Shown piece by piece: positions 17,000-24,351 of a DNA stretch of 64,000 nt. The notes beneath the pieces were generated by a model. The model had not been told where the DNA came from, searched no databases, and saw only the letters and a list, made by a program, of their open reading frames with translations. The position numbers and the translations under genes are program-made. Each line of letters begins with the position of its first letter. The stretch's first letter is position 1. This DNA comes from Thermoleophilum album (lineage in GTDB: Bacteria; Actinomycetota; Thermoleophilia; Solirubrobacterales; Thermoleophilaceae): positions 382,382 through 446,381 of the forward strand of contig NZ_FNWJ01000002.1 of NCBI RefSeq assembly GCF_900108055.1, written 5' to 3'.

Positions 17000-18331
17000 G
17001 TGCCCGCCGCCGTCGGCGCAAATAGCGACGGGCCCTTGATTACGCGGCTCGCGAGCGGCGCGCGCGTCGCCAGCGAGCGCATCGAGGGCGTGCGGTCGGT
17101 AGCTGTCGGCTTCTGGATCCGCTGCGGGTCGCGCGACGAGCCTGAGGATCTCGCAGGGGTCTCGCACTTCCTCGAGCATCTGTTGTTCAAGGGCTCGGCG
17201 CGTTACTCCTCGCGCGAGATCGACGAGATCTTTGATGCGCTCGGCGCCGAGGCGAACGCCGGCACCGGTAAGGAGACGACCTCCGTCTACGCCCGCCTCC
17301 TCGACCGTCACCTCGAGCGGGCCTTCGACGTCATCCAGGACATGGTGCTGCGGCCCGTCTACGCCGAGGTGGACTCGGAGCGCCAAGTGATCCTCGAGGA
17401 GATCGCGATGTACGAGGACGAGCCGCAGGACCGGGTCCACGACCTGCTGGCGCGTGCTTTGTTCGCCGATCATCCGCTGGGACGCCCGATCCTCGGTCGT
17501 GCAGAAGTGATCGCGAACGTGCCGGTCGAGCGGGTCGCGCGCTACCACGATGAGACGTACCGGCCGCGCAACATCGTCGTCGCGGCGGCTGGCTCCGTCG
17601 ATCACGAGCGGCTCGTCGCCCTTTGCGAACAGGCGTTCTCGGACCTCGAGCCCGACAACGGTCCCACCGACCTGCCGGCGGACGCGCCCAGCGACGGGGC
17701 CTCGCGGGTCCGGTTCCAACGCAAGGACACCGAGCAGTTCCACGTTTGCATCGGGGCGCCCGGCTTGGCGCGAGCCGACGAGCGCCGTTTCGCGCTGCGC
17801 ATCCTCGACACGATCCTCGGCGGCAGCTCGTCTTCGCGGCTCTTCCAGGAGGTTCGCGAGAAGCGCGGACTCGCCTACTCCGTGTACTCGTACGCCTCGC
17901 AGTTCGTCGATTCCGGCCAGGTCGCGATCTACGTGGGCACGCGGCCCGATCGCGTCAACGAGTCGCTGGAGGTGATCGGCAGCGAGCTTCGGCGGTTGAT
18001 CGAAGAGGGAGTGACCGCTGAAGAGCTCGAGCGGGCGCGCGAAAACGCCAAGGGGCGCACGGTGCTCGCAATGGAATCGACGCTCGCGCGCATGAACCGG
18101 CTCGGCAGCTCGTTGCTGACGGATGTGCCGCTGCTCTCGCTCGACGAAGTGCTCGAGCGTTACGACGCCGTAAGCGCCGACGAAGTCGTGACCCTCGCGC
18201 GCGAGCTTTGGCGCCCCGAGCGGCTCTGCGCAGCGGCGATCGGCCGCGACGAGGAGACTTGGCGGCGCGGTCTGGGGGCGGTCGCACCGTCGCTCGCGGC
18301 CGCCGCCGAGGCGGCGGAGGCGGCCGCTTGA
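17000..18331 (+). CDS. M16 family zinc metallopeptidase
   Basis: 443 residues, a mitochondrial-processing-peptidase-like protease. The inverted zinc motif HFLEH is at residues 56-60, with the downstream glutamate in VILEEIAMYEDEPQD. The inactive-like C-terminal half has AYSVYSYASQFVDSGQVAIY. No signal peptide, so probably cytosolic. The GTG start lies 5 nt after pnp (pnp-M16 is a common Gram-positive pair); the TGA overlaps the dapB TTG. Confidence 0.92.
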   Translation: MPAAVGANSDGPLITRLASGARVASERIEGVRSVAVGFWIRCGSRDEPEDLAGVSHFLEHLLFKGSARYSSREIDEIFDALGAEANAGTGKETTSVYARLLDRHLERAFDVIQDMVLRPVYAEVDSERQVILEEIAMYEDEPQDRVHDLLARALFADHPLGRPILGRAEVIANVPVERVARYHDETYRPRNIVVAAAGSVDHERLVALCEQAFSDLEPDNGPTDLPADAPSDGASRVRFQRKDTEQFHVCIGAPGLARADERRFALRILDTILGGSSSSRLFQEVREKRGLAYSVYSYASQFVDSGQVAIYVGTRPDRVNESLEVIGSELRRLIEEGVTAEELERARENAKGRTVLAMESTLARMNRLGSSLLTDVPLLSLDEVLERYDAVSADEVVTLARELWRPERLCAAAIGRDEETWRRGLGAVAPSLAAAAEAAEAAA

Positions 18332-18990
18332 TACGCGTCGCCGTCAGCGGTGCCGCGGGGCGGATGGGAGAGACCGTCTGCCGCGCGGTCGACGCGGCGG
18401 AGGACATGGAGCTCGTAGGGAGGGCCGACCCGCGCCTCGGCACGAGCGTCGAGGAGGCGATCGCCAACGCCGACGTGATGGTCGACTTCACGACCCCCGC
18501 GGTCGCCGCGGACAACGCGCGAACGGCGCTGGAGCGCGGCGTGCACGTGGTGATGGGAACGACCGGCGCGGACTTCGAGTCGGTCGCCCGCAGCGGGGGA
18601 GCGAACCTCTTTGTGGCCCCTAACTTCGCGATCGGTGCGGTCCTGATGATGGAGTTTGCGCGCCTCGCTGCACCCCACATGCGGGAGTGCGAGATCGTCG
18701 AACTCCACCACGAAGCCAAGCTCGACGCGCCATCCGGGACCGCCAAGCGCACCGCCGAATTGGTCCGCGCAGCCGGCGGCAACGTTCACGAACCGATCCA
18801 CTCGGTGCGTCTTCCCGGCCTGGTCGCTCATCAGGAGGTGATCTTCGGAGGGCTCGGACAGACCCTCTCGATCCGGCACGACACCACGTCGCGCGAAGCC
18901 TTCATGCCGGGTGTCCTTTTGGCGATCCGCCGCGTCGGTGAGCTCCCGGAGCGGTACGTCGTGGGGCTCGAGCGGCTGCTGTTCGGCTAA
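18328..18990 (+). CDS. dapB: 4-hydroxy-tetrahydrodipicolinate reductase
   Basis: NAD(P)H-dependent step of DAP/lysine synthesis. The TTG start gives MIRVAVSGAAGRMGETVCRA with the Rossmann glycine motif. DFTTPAVAADN, VMGTTGADFE, VAPNFAIGAVLMM and the active-site segment HHEAKLDAPSGTAKRTAE follow. At 220 residues it is on the short side. TTGA overlap with the M16 gene. Its TAA shares 3 nt with the convergent DUF3052 stop. Confidence 0.93.
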   Translation: MIRVAVSGAAGRMGETVCRAVDAAEDMELVGRADPRLGTSVEEAIANADVMVDFTTPAVAADNARTALERGVHVVMGTTGADFESVARSGGANLFVAPNFAIGAVLMMEFARLAAPHMRECEIVELHHEAKLDAPSGTAKRTAELVRAAGGNVHEPIHSVRLPGLVAHQEVIFGGLGQTLSIRHDTTSREAFMPGVLLAIRRVGELPERYVVGLERLLFG

Positions 18991-19415
18991 TCGCCGCCGG
19001 CCTCGCGCGCGCGCAGCGCGCGCGGGATCACGAAGCGAATCGCTGAGCGCTCGGCATCCAGCGAGCAGGTCTTGTTGTCGATCAGCCCCAGCTTGCGGGC
19101 GACCGGCAGGACCCGTAGCTGCTCGAGCTGCCAGCGCCCGCCGCGCTTGGGTGTGACCAGCCAGATACGACCGGTGTCGCGCAGCCGCGGGCGGTATCGC
19201 ACCAGTGCCTCGGCGGCGTCCTTCGCCGTTTCCACAGCGACGACGGCGGCATCGAGCTCGCCCGACCGTACGAAGCCGCGACCGATCGCGGCGCGCAGCT
19301 CCCGGCGTAGATCGGCGCCGATCTCACCGGCTACCTCGACGCGTTCGCCTTCGCCGATGCCCAACCGCCGCGCGAGTTCGCCGACCGCCTTGACGTCCTC
19401 GCCCATCGCGCCCAT
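18987..19415 (-). CDS. DUF3052 family protein
   Basis: About 142 residues starting MGAMGEDVKAVGELARRLGI (ATG 19415; ATG 19406 also possible). It has an AAIGRGFVRSGELDAAVVAV segment, RDTGRIWLVTPKRGG and a C-terminal KLGLIDNKTCSLDAERSAIR. The family is widespread in actinobacteria and has no established function. It reads opposite to dapB and dapA. Confidence 0.75.
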   Translation of the reverse strand: MGAMGEDVKAVGELARRLGIGEGERVEVAGEIGADLRRELRAAIGRGFVRSGELDAAVVAVETAKDAAEALVRYRPRLRDTGRIWLVTPKRGGRWQLEQLRVLPVARKLGLIDNKTCSLDAERSAIRFVIPRALRAREAGGD

Positions 19416-19480
19416 TGTGACATTGGCTGCGGCGGCCTCGGCGCTGTAAGCCGGGGCCCGCCGCTCGCCCCTGGGGGTGC

Positions 19481-19486
19481 GATAAT
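19481..19486 (+). promoter_or_regulatory. -10 GATAAT of a leaderless dapA promoter
   Basis: GATAAT ends 8 nt before the dapA ATG, with no Shine-Dalgarno sequence in the gap. The predicted transcript starts at the ATG itself. Confidence 0.55.
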
Positions 19487-19494
19487 CGCGGTTC

Positions 19495-20349
19495 ATGTCG
19501 TCGTTCGGCGGGATCCTGACGGCGATGGTGACCCCGTTCGACCGCAACGGGGCGCTCGCCGAGGAGCAAGCGGTGCGTCTCATGCACCACCTCCTCGACA
19601 ACGGCTCGGACGGACTGGTCTTGACCGGCACCACCGGGGAGGCGCCAACGCTCAGCGACGACGAGAAGGTCGCGCTCTGGCGTCTCGGGGTCGAGGAGTG
19701 CGGCGACCGCGGACGGATCATCGCCGGTACCGGTAGCAACGACACCAGGCACACGATCGAGTTGACCGAGCGCGCGGCAGCCGCCGGAGTCGACGCTGCG
19801 CTGGTGGTCGCCCCGTACTACAACAAACCCAATCGGCGCGGTTTGCTCGCCCACTTCCGGGCGGTCGCGGCTGCCACCGACCTCCCGATCATCCTCTACA
19901 ACATCCCTTCCCGCTGCGCGGTCGACATGCCGAACGATCTGTTGCGGGAGCTCGCGGAGGTCGAGAACATCGTCGCCGTCAAGCAGGCGCGTTACGAGGA
20001 TCTCGAACCGATCGAGGGACTCGAGCTCCTGGCCGGTAACGACGACATGCTGGCGCGCGTGCTGGACCTCGGCGGCAGCGGCGGTATCACGGTTGCCTCG
20101 CACCTCGTGGGACCGCAGATGCGGCGCATGATCGACGAGCCCGAGCAGCGCCAGCAGATCCACGACTCGCTGCGCGACCTTTTCGAAGCCTTGTTCGTGA
20201 CCACCAGCCCGATCCCGATCAAGGCGGCCTTGAACATGCTCGGTCACGACGTCGGAGGTCTGCGTCTACCGCTGGTCGAAGCGAGCGAAGAGGAGAAGGC
20301 CGTGGTGCGCGCCGCGCTCGAGCGCCACGGCCTGCTCGCGACCGTCTGA
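19495..20349 (+). CDS. dapA: 4-hydroxy-tetrahydrodipicolinate synthase
   Basis: Condenses pyruvate and aspartate semialdehyde; Schiff-base aldolase of 284 residues. TAMVTPFDRNGALAEEQAVR, the TTGEAPTLSDDEK loop, LYNIPSRCAVDMPNDLLREL with the active tyrosine, and Lys163 in NIVAVKQARYEDLE. The lysine context (VKQARYED) is slightly unusual compared with the common IKEA/IKDA form. It lies between the oppositely read DUF3052 gene and rnj. Confidence 0.94.
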   Translation: MSSFGGILTAMVTPFDRNGALAEEQAVRLMHHLLDNGSDGLVLTGTTGEAPTLSDDEKVALWRLGVEECGDRGRIIAGTGSNDTRHTIELTERAAAAGVDAALVVAPYYNKPNRRGLLAHFRAVAAATDLPIILYNIPSRCAVDMPNDLLRELAEVENIVAVKQARYEDLEPIEGLELLAGNDDMLARVLDLGGSGGITVASHLVGPQMRRMIDEPEQRQQIHDSLRDLFEALFVTTSPIPIKAALNMLGHDVGGLRLPLVEASEEEKAVVRAALERHGLLATV

Positions 20350-20354
20350 GCACG

Positions 20355-22031
20355 GTGTCGCGCCTGCTGCGCGTCCTGCCCCTTGGGGGGCTCGGTGAGA
20401 TCGGCAAGAACATGACCGTCGTCGAGTACGACGAGCGCATCCTCGTGGTCGACGCCGGGCTGATGTTCCCCACGCCCGACCAGCTGGGGATCGATCTGGT
20501 CTTGCCGGACTTCGGTTACCTGCGCGAGCGGGCCGACCGAATCGAGGCTTTCGTGCTGACCCACGCGCACGAAGACCACGTGGGGGCGCTTCCCTTCGTT
20601 CTCCGCGACCTCGGCGTCGAGCGCGGGATACCGGTCTACGCGGGACGGTTGACAGCCGCGTTGGTGCGCTCGCGGCTCGACGAACACCGCCTTAAGCGAG
20701 CGATCCAGAGCGTGCAGGAGCTGCGTCCCGGCGAGCGCGTCGCGGTCGGCCCGATGGAGATCGAGCTGATCCGCATGTCGCACTCGATCCCGGACTCCTT
20801 CGCGGTGCTTATCTCATGTCCGCTCGGGCGCGTGCTGATCACCGGCGACTACAAGTTCGACCAGACACCGATCGACGGTCACCCGCCCGACGTCCGGCGA
20901 CTCGCCGAGCTTGGAAGCGAGGGACTGTTGCTGCTGTGCGGGGACTCGACCAACGCCGATCGCCCGGGCATCTCGCCCTCCGAGGCGATCGTCGGCCCGC
21001 AGCTCGAGCGCGTGTTCGCACAGTGCAAAGGCCGCGTGGTGGTTACCTCCTTCGCCTCCAACGTCCACCGGCTTCAGCAGGTCCTCGACGCGGCGGCGGC
21101 GACCGATCGTCGGGTTTCGATCGTCGGGCGCTCGATGCGCAAGGCCTTCAACATCGCGCGCACGCTCGGCTACCTCAACGCCGCCGAGGGAGCGCTCGTG
21201 CCGCCCCACGAGATCGAAGACTTCCCGCCCGAGCGTCTCGTCGTGCTTTCGACGGGCTCCCAGGGGGAGCCCCTCTCGGCGCTGCGACGCATGGCGCACG
21301 GCGAACACCCGCACGTAAGCCTGCGCGCGGGCGACACGGTCGTCTTCTCGGCCACGCCGATACCAGGTAACGAGCGCGCGGTGAACGAGACGATCGATCG
21401 CATCTACCGCATCGGAGCCGACGTGATCACGCCGCGTGACGCCGACGTTCACGCCTCCGGCCACGGCTACGCGGAAGACCTCAAGCTGATGATCAACCTC
21501 ACCCGCCCGCGCTACGTGATGCCGATCCATGGCGACTACCGGCGGCTGCGGTTGCATGCGCGCCTCGCCGAGGCGGTGGGTGTTCCGCCGGAGCGCATCT
21601 TCGTGACCGAGAACGGGCGTCCGCTCGAGCTCGACGAACAGGGAGCGCGCCTCGGCGAGACGGTGGGGGCGGGAGTCATCTTCGTCGACGGCATGGAGGT
21701 CGGCGACATCGAGGACGTAGCTCTGCGCGACCGCCGCATGCTCTCGGCGGACGGCATCTTCATCGTCGTCGCCACGATCTCCGGCCAGGACGGTCGCTCG
21801 GTGGCGCCGCCCGAGGTGCTCTTCCGTGGCGTGCCGTTTCTTACCTCCAGCGAGGACGGGTTCGTGGAGGACCTGCGCCGGGAGGTCGAGCGGTCACTGG
21901 CGCGGGCGGCGGCCGACGAGGTTCGCGAGATCGACCTGCTCCAGGAGCAGCTGCACGACGACGTGGCGGCCTTCGTCTACGAGCGGCTGCGTCGCCGACC
22001 GCTGGTGCTGCCAGTGGTCGTCGAGGTTTGA
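20355..22031 (+). CDS. rnj: Ribonuclease J
   Basis: Metallo-beta-lactamase/beta-CASP exo- and endoribonuclease; 558 residues. Metal ligands THAHEDHVGALPF (His70, His72, Asp74, His75), GDYKFDQTPIDG, the beta-CASP STGSQGEPLSALRRMAHGEH and HASGHGYAEDLKLMINLTRP, and a C-terminal domain. dapA-rnj is a common actinobacterial pair. The last 55 nt overlap the convergent histidine kinase frame. Confidence 0.95.
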   Translation: MSRLLRVLPLGGLGEIGKNMTVVEYDERILVVDAGLMFPTPDQLGIDLVLPDFGYLRERADRIEAFVLTHAHEDHVGALPFVLRDLGVERGIPVYAGRLTAALVRSRLDEHRLKRAIQSVQELRPGERVAVGPMEIELIRMSHSIPDSFAVLISCPLGRVLITGDYKFDQTPIDGHPPDVRRLAELGSEGLLLLCGDSTNADRPGISPSEAIVGPQLERVFAQCKGRVVVTSFASNVHRLQQVLDAAAATDRRVSIVGRSMRKAFNIARTLGYLNAAEGALVPPHEIEDFPPERLVVLSTGSQGEPLSALRRMAHGEHPHVSLRAGDTVVFSATPIPGNERAVNETIDRIYRIGADVITPRDADVHASGHGYAEDLKLMINLTRPRYVMPIHGDYRRLRLHARLAEAVGVPPERIFVTENGRPLELDEQGARLGETVGAGVIFVDGMEVGDIEDVALRDRRMLSADGIFIVVATISGQDGRSVAPPEVLFRGVPFLTSSEDGFVEDLRREVERSLARAAADEVREIDLLQEQLHDDVAAFVYERLRRRPLVLPVVVEV

Positions 22032-23566
22032 GCGCTACCGGCAGCGGCTAGATCGCGCGCCTGCGCGTCGGCGGCGGTCGCCGCAAGCTGCGCAGGCAGC
22101 CTCAGCTCGAAGCGCACGCCGCTCGGCCGCAGCGGCTCGAGCCGCACGGAGCCGCCGTGGCCTTCGGCGACCGCTCTTACGATCGCCAGTCCGAGACCGT
22201 TCCCGGGTGTGCGCGCGCCGCCGCGTACAAAGCGCTCGAAGGCTCTCGCCGCGACGGCCGGAGGAATGCCCGGTCCGTCGTCGGCGACGGTCAGCATCGC
22301 ATCCCCGTCCTCGAGTCGCAGCGCGACTTCGACGTGCGTTCCCGCGGGCGTGTGCACAAGCGCGTTCTCGACCAGGTTGAGTACGGCCCGCAGCAGCTCG
22401 TCGCGATCGCCCGACACCACGGGACCGTTGTCCGGCAAGTCCGTGTGCAGATCGTGTCGCTCTGCCAGCGGCGCGAGCTCCGCCACTGCCTCGCGTACGA
22501 CACTTGCCAAGTCGACCGGTCGGCGCTCGGGTGCGCGGCCGTCTGCGGCCCTGGCGTCAGCACGGGCAAGCGCCAGCAAATCGCCTACAAGACGGCGCAT
22601 GCGGTTCGCGGAGCGGAGCGCGGCACGCGCGATTTCGCGCTGTTCGCCGGCCAGGTCAGGCTCCAGTAGCTCGAGGTTCGCAAGCACGCTGGTGAGCGGT
22701 GTGCGCAGCTCATGCGAGGCGTCAGCCAAGAACCGCCGTTGCACGGTGAGTGCCGCCTCCACCTCGCTGCGGGCGGCGGCCAGCTCGCGCAGCATCCGCT
22801 CGAGCGTCGTCGCGAGCTCGTGAACTTCGTCGTGGGCCTCCGGCTTCGGTAGCGAGACGCGGGGATCGCGGGTATCGGCGACGTGGCGCGCAGCCGCGGT
22901 GAGCCGGGCGATCGGCCGCATCGCCCGCGACGCGACCAGGAAGCCGCCGAGAAAGGCCAGGCCCGTACCGCCCAGCACGCCAAGCGCCAGGAACACGTTG
23001 ATGCGATCGATCGTGCGGTCGACGGCTGCACGAGGGCGCGCGTATTGGACGTAGGCGGTGGGGGTCGCGACCGGCGTCGATAGGGGGTCGAAGGGGTTCG
23101 TGCGCACGCTCTGCACCCCGAGCAAGGGGCGCGCCACCACTCGGTACGGACCGACGTCGACGATGCCCTCGCGGGCGGGCCCGAGATGTGGCGCATCGAG
23201 CGGCGCGATCACGCGCTGGTGGTAGTCGAGGATGCGGATAACCGCGCCACCGCTCGCAGCCGCGCGAATCACCGAGAGGTCCTGCGCGCGCACCTGTAGC
23301 GAACCGTCGAGCGCGCGGTCGACGCGCAGCTGCTCTTGCAGATCGGCGGCGGTGGCGCGCAGCTCATCGTCGAACCCAGCACGCACGCGTCCCCCTGCAA
23401 ACGCACCAACTACCACCGCGAAGAGGCACAGAATCAGGCAGGTCAAAGCGGCGGAGACGATCGCCAGCTTCAGACGCACCGGTACGCGCAAGCGCGCGCG
23501 GACGAACCACTTGACGACCGCCTGCGTCAAGCCGCTGCTAGGTGCGTGCGCGGGCGCTTTCGCCAT
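21977..23566 (-). CDS. Sensor histidine kinase
   Basis: 529 residues: a first transmembrane helix near 33-55 (LKLAIVSAALTCLILCLFAV), a ~120-residue extracellular sensor, a second helix near 190-210, HAMP, HisKA with the phospho-accepting His in FLADASHELRTPLTSVLANL, N-box LVENALVHT, and G-boxes DDGPGIP and GNGLGLAIV. The last ~35 residues are low-complexity and run 55 nt into the 3' end of rnj, because no earlier stop occurs. Co-transcribed with the response regulator (7-nt gap). The signal is unknown. Confidence 0.92.
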   Translation of the reverse strand: MAKAPAHAPSSGLTQAVVKWFVRARLRVPVRLKLAIVSAALTCLILCLFAVVVGAFAGGRVRAGFDDELRATAADLQEQLRVDRALDGSLQVRAQDLSVIRAAASGGAVIRILDYHQRVIAPLDAPHLGPAREGIVDVGPYRVVARPLLGVQSVRTNPFDPLSTPVATPTAYVQYARPRAAVDRTIDRINVFLALGVLGGTGLAFLGGFLVASRAMRPIARLTAAARHVADTRDPRVSLPKPEAHDEVHELATTLERMLRELAAARSEVEAALTVQRRFLADASHELRTPLTSVLANLELLEPDLAGEQREIARAALRSANRMRRLVGDLLALARADARAADGRAPERRPVDLASVVREAVAELAPLAERHDLHTDLPDNGPVVSGDRDELLRAVLNLVENALVHTPAGTHVEVALRLEDGDAMLTVADDGPGIPPAVAARAFERFVRGGARTPGNGLGLAIVRAVAEGHGGSVRLEPLRPSGVRFELRLPAQLAATAADAQARDLAAAGSAQTSTTTGSTSGRRRSRS

Positions 23567-23573
23567 CGCTGCG

Positions 23574-24254
23574 CTAGGCCTCCCGCAGCACGTAGCCAGC
23601 GCCCCGCACGGTGTGCAGGATGCGGGGCTCGCCGCCGGCCTCCAGCTTGCGGCGCAGGTTGGAGATGAACACGTCGACGGTGTTGGTCTCGGTGAACGGG
23701 TCGTAGCCCCAAACCTCGTCGAGCAGCCGCTGGCGGGAGATCACCAGCCGCTCGTTGCGCATCAAGTACTCGAGGAGGTCGAACTCGCGGGCGGTTAGTT
23801 CGATTTGCCGCGAGCCGCGAACGACCTCGCGGGTGTCGGGGTTGAGGCGCAGATCGCCAACCACCAGCGGTGCGCTGCCCTGTGGTGGATGACGACGCAA
23901 CAGCGCCCGCACGCGCGCCGATAGCTCGGCGCGGTCGAACGGCTTCACCAGATAGTCGTCGGCTCCGGAGTCGAGCCCCCGCACGCGGTCGCCGACCGCG
24001 TCGCGGGCGGTGAGCATCAAGATCGGCGTCCGGTAGCGCTGGCGCAGCCGCTTGCAAACGTCGATGCCGTCGAGTCCTGGCAGACCGAGGTCGAGGATGA
24101 TCAGGTCGGGTTGGTAGAAGTCCACTTTTTGCAGCGCGCTCGGACCGTCCTCGGCAATCTCCACGTCGTAGCCCTCGCGACGCAGCGAACGGCGCAGCAC
24201 GCTCGCGATCTCGAGGTCGTCTTCGACCACCAACAACCGCGCTGGACGGTTCAT
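23574..24254 (-). CDS. OmpR/PhoB-family response regulator
   Basis: 226 residues. Receiver domain with acidic pocket E11-D12-D13, phospho-acceptor Asp55 (DLIILDLGLPGLDG), TAR and KPF switch residues; then a winged helix (REFDLLEYLMRNERLVISRQ ... NTVDVFISNLRRKL). First gene of the two-gene reverse operon, divergent from ftsK; the 97-nt gap holds promoters for both. Confidence 0.94.
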   Translation of the reverse strand: MNRPARLLVVEDDLEIASVLRRSLRREGYDVEIAEDGPSALQKVDFYQPDLIILDLGLPGLDGIDVCKRLRQRYRTPILMLTARDAVGDRVRGLDSGADDYLVKPFDRAELSARVRALLRRHPPQGSAPLVVGDLRLNPDTREVVRGSRQIELTAREFDLLEYLMRNERLVISRQRLLDEVWGYDPFTETNTVDVFISNLRRKLEAGGEPRILHTVRGAGYVLREA

Positions 24255-24266
24255 CGCACGCAGCCA

Positions 24267-24272
24267 ATGCTA
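24267..24272 (-). promoter_or_regulatory. -10-like TAGCAT before the two-component operon
   Basis: Read on the minus strand, TAGCAT ends 12 nt before the response-regulator ATG, implying a leader of only a few nucleotides. Confidence 0.4.
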
Positions 24273-24337
24273 GGGATCGCCGATCGCGCTCCTGGCGGCT
24301 GGGGCAGGGACCAACGGGGGGCTGTCGAAGCGGTCTC

Positions 24338-24343
24338 TAGGTT
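24338..24343 (+). promoter_or_regulatory. -10-like TAGGTT of a leaderless ftsK promoter
   Basis: TAGGTT ends 8 nt before the ftsK ATG, with no ribosome binding site in the gap. Confidence 0.45.
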
Positions 24344-24351
24344 CAAACCGT

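Noticed and set aside
15987-17021. Minus-strand open frame of 344 codons antisense to pnp
   Set aside because: Shadow of pnp; Leu/Asp/Val-rich with no domain.
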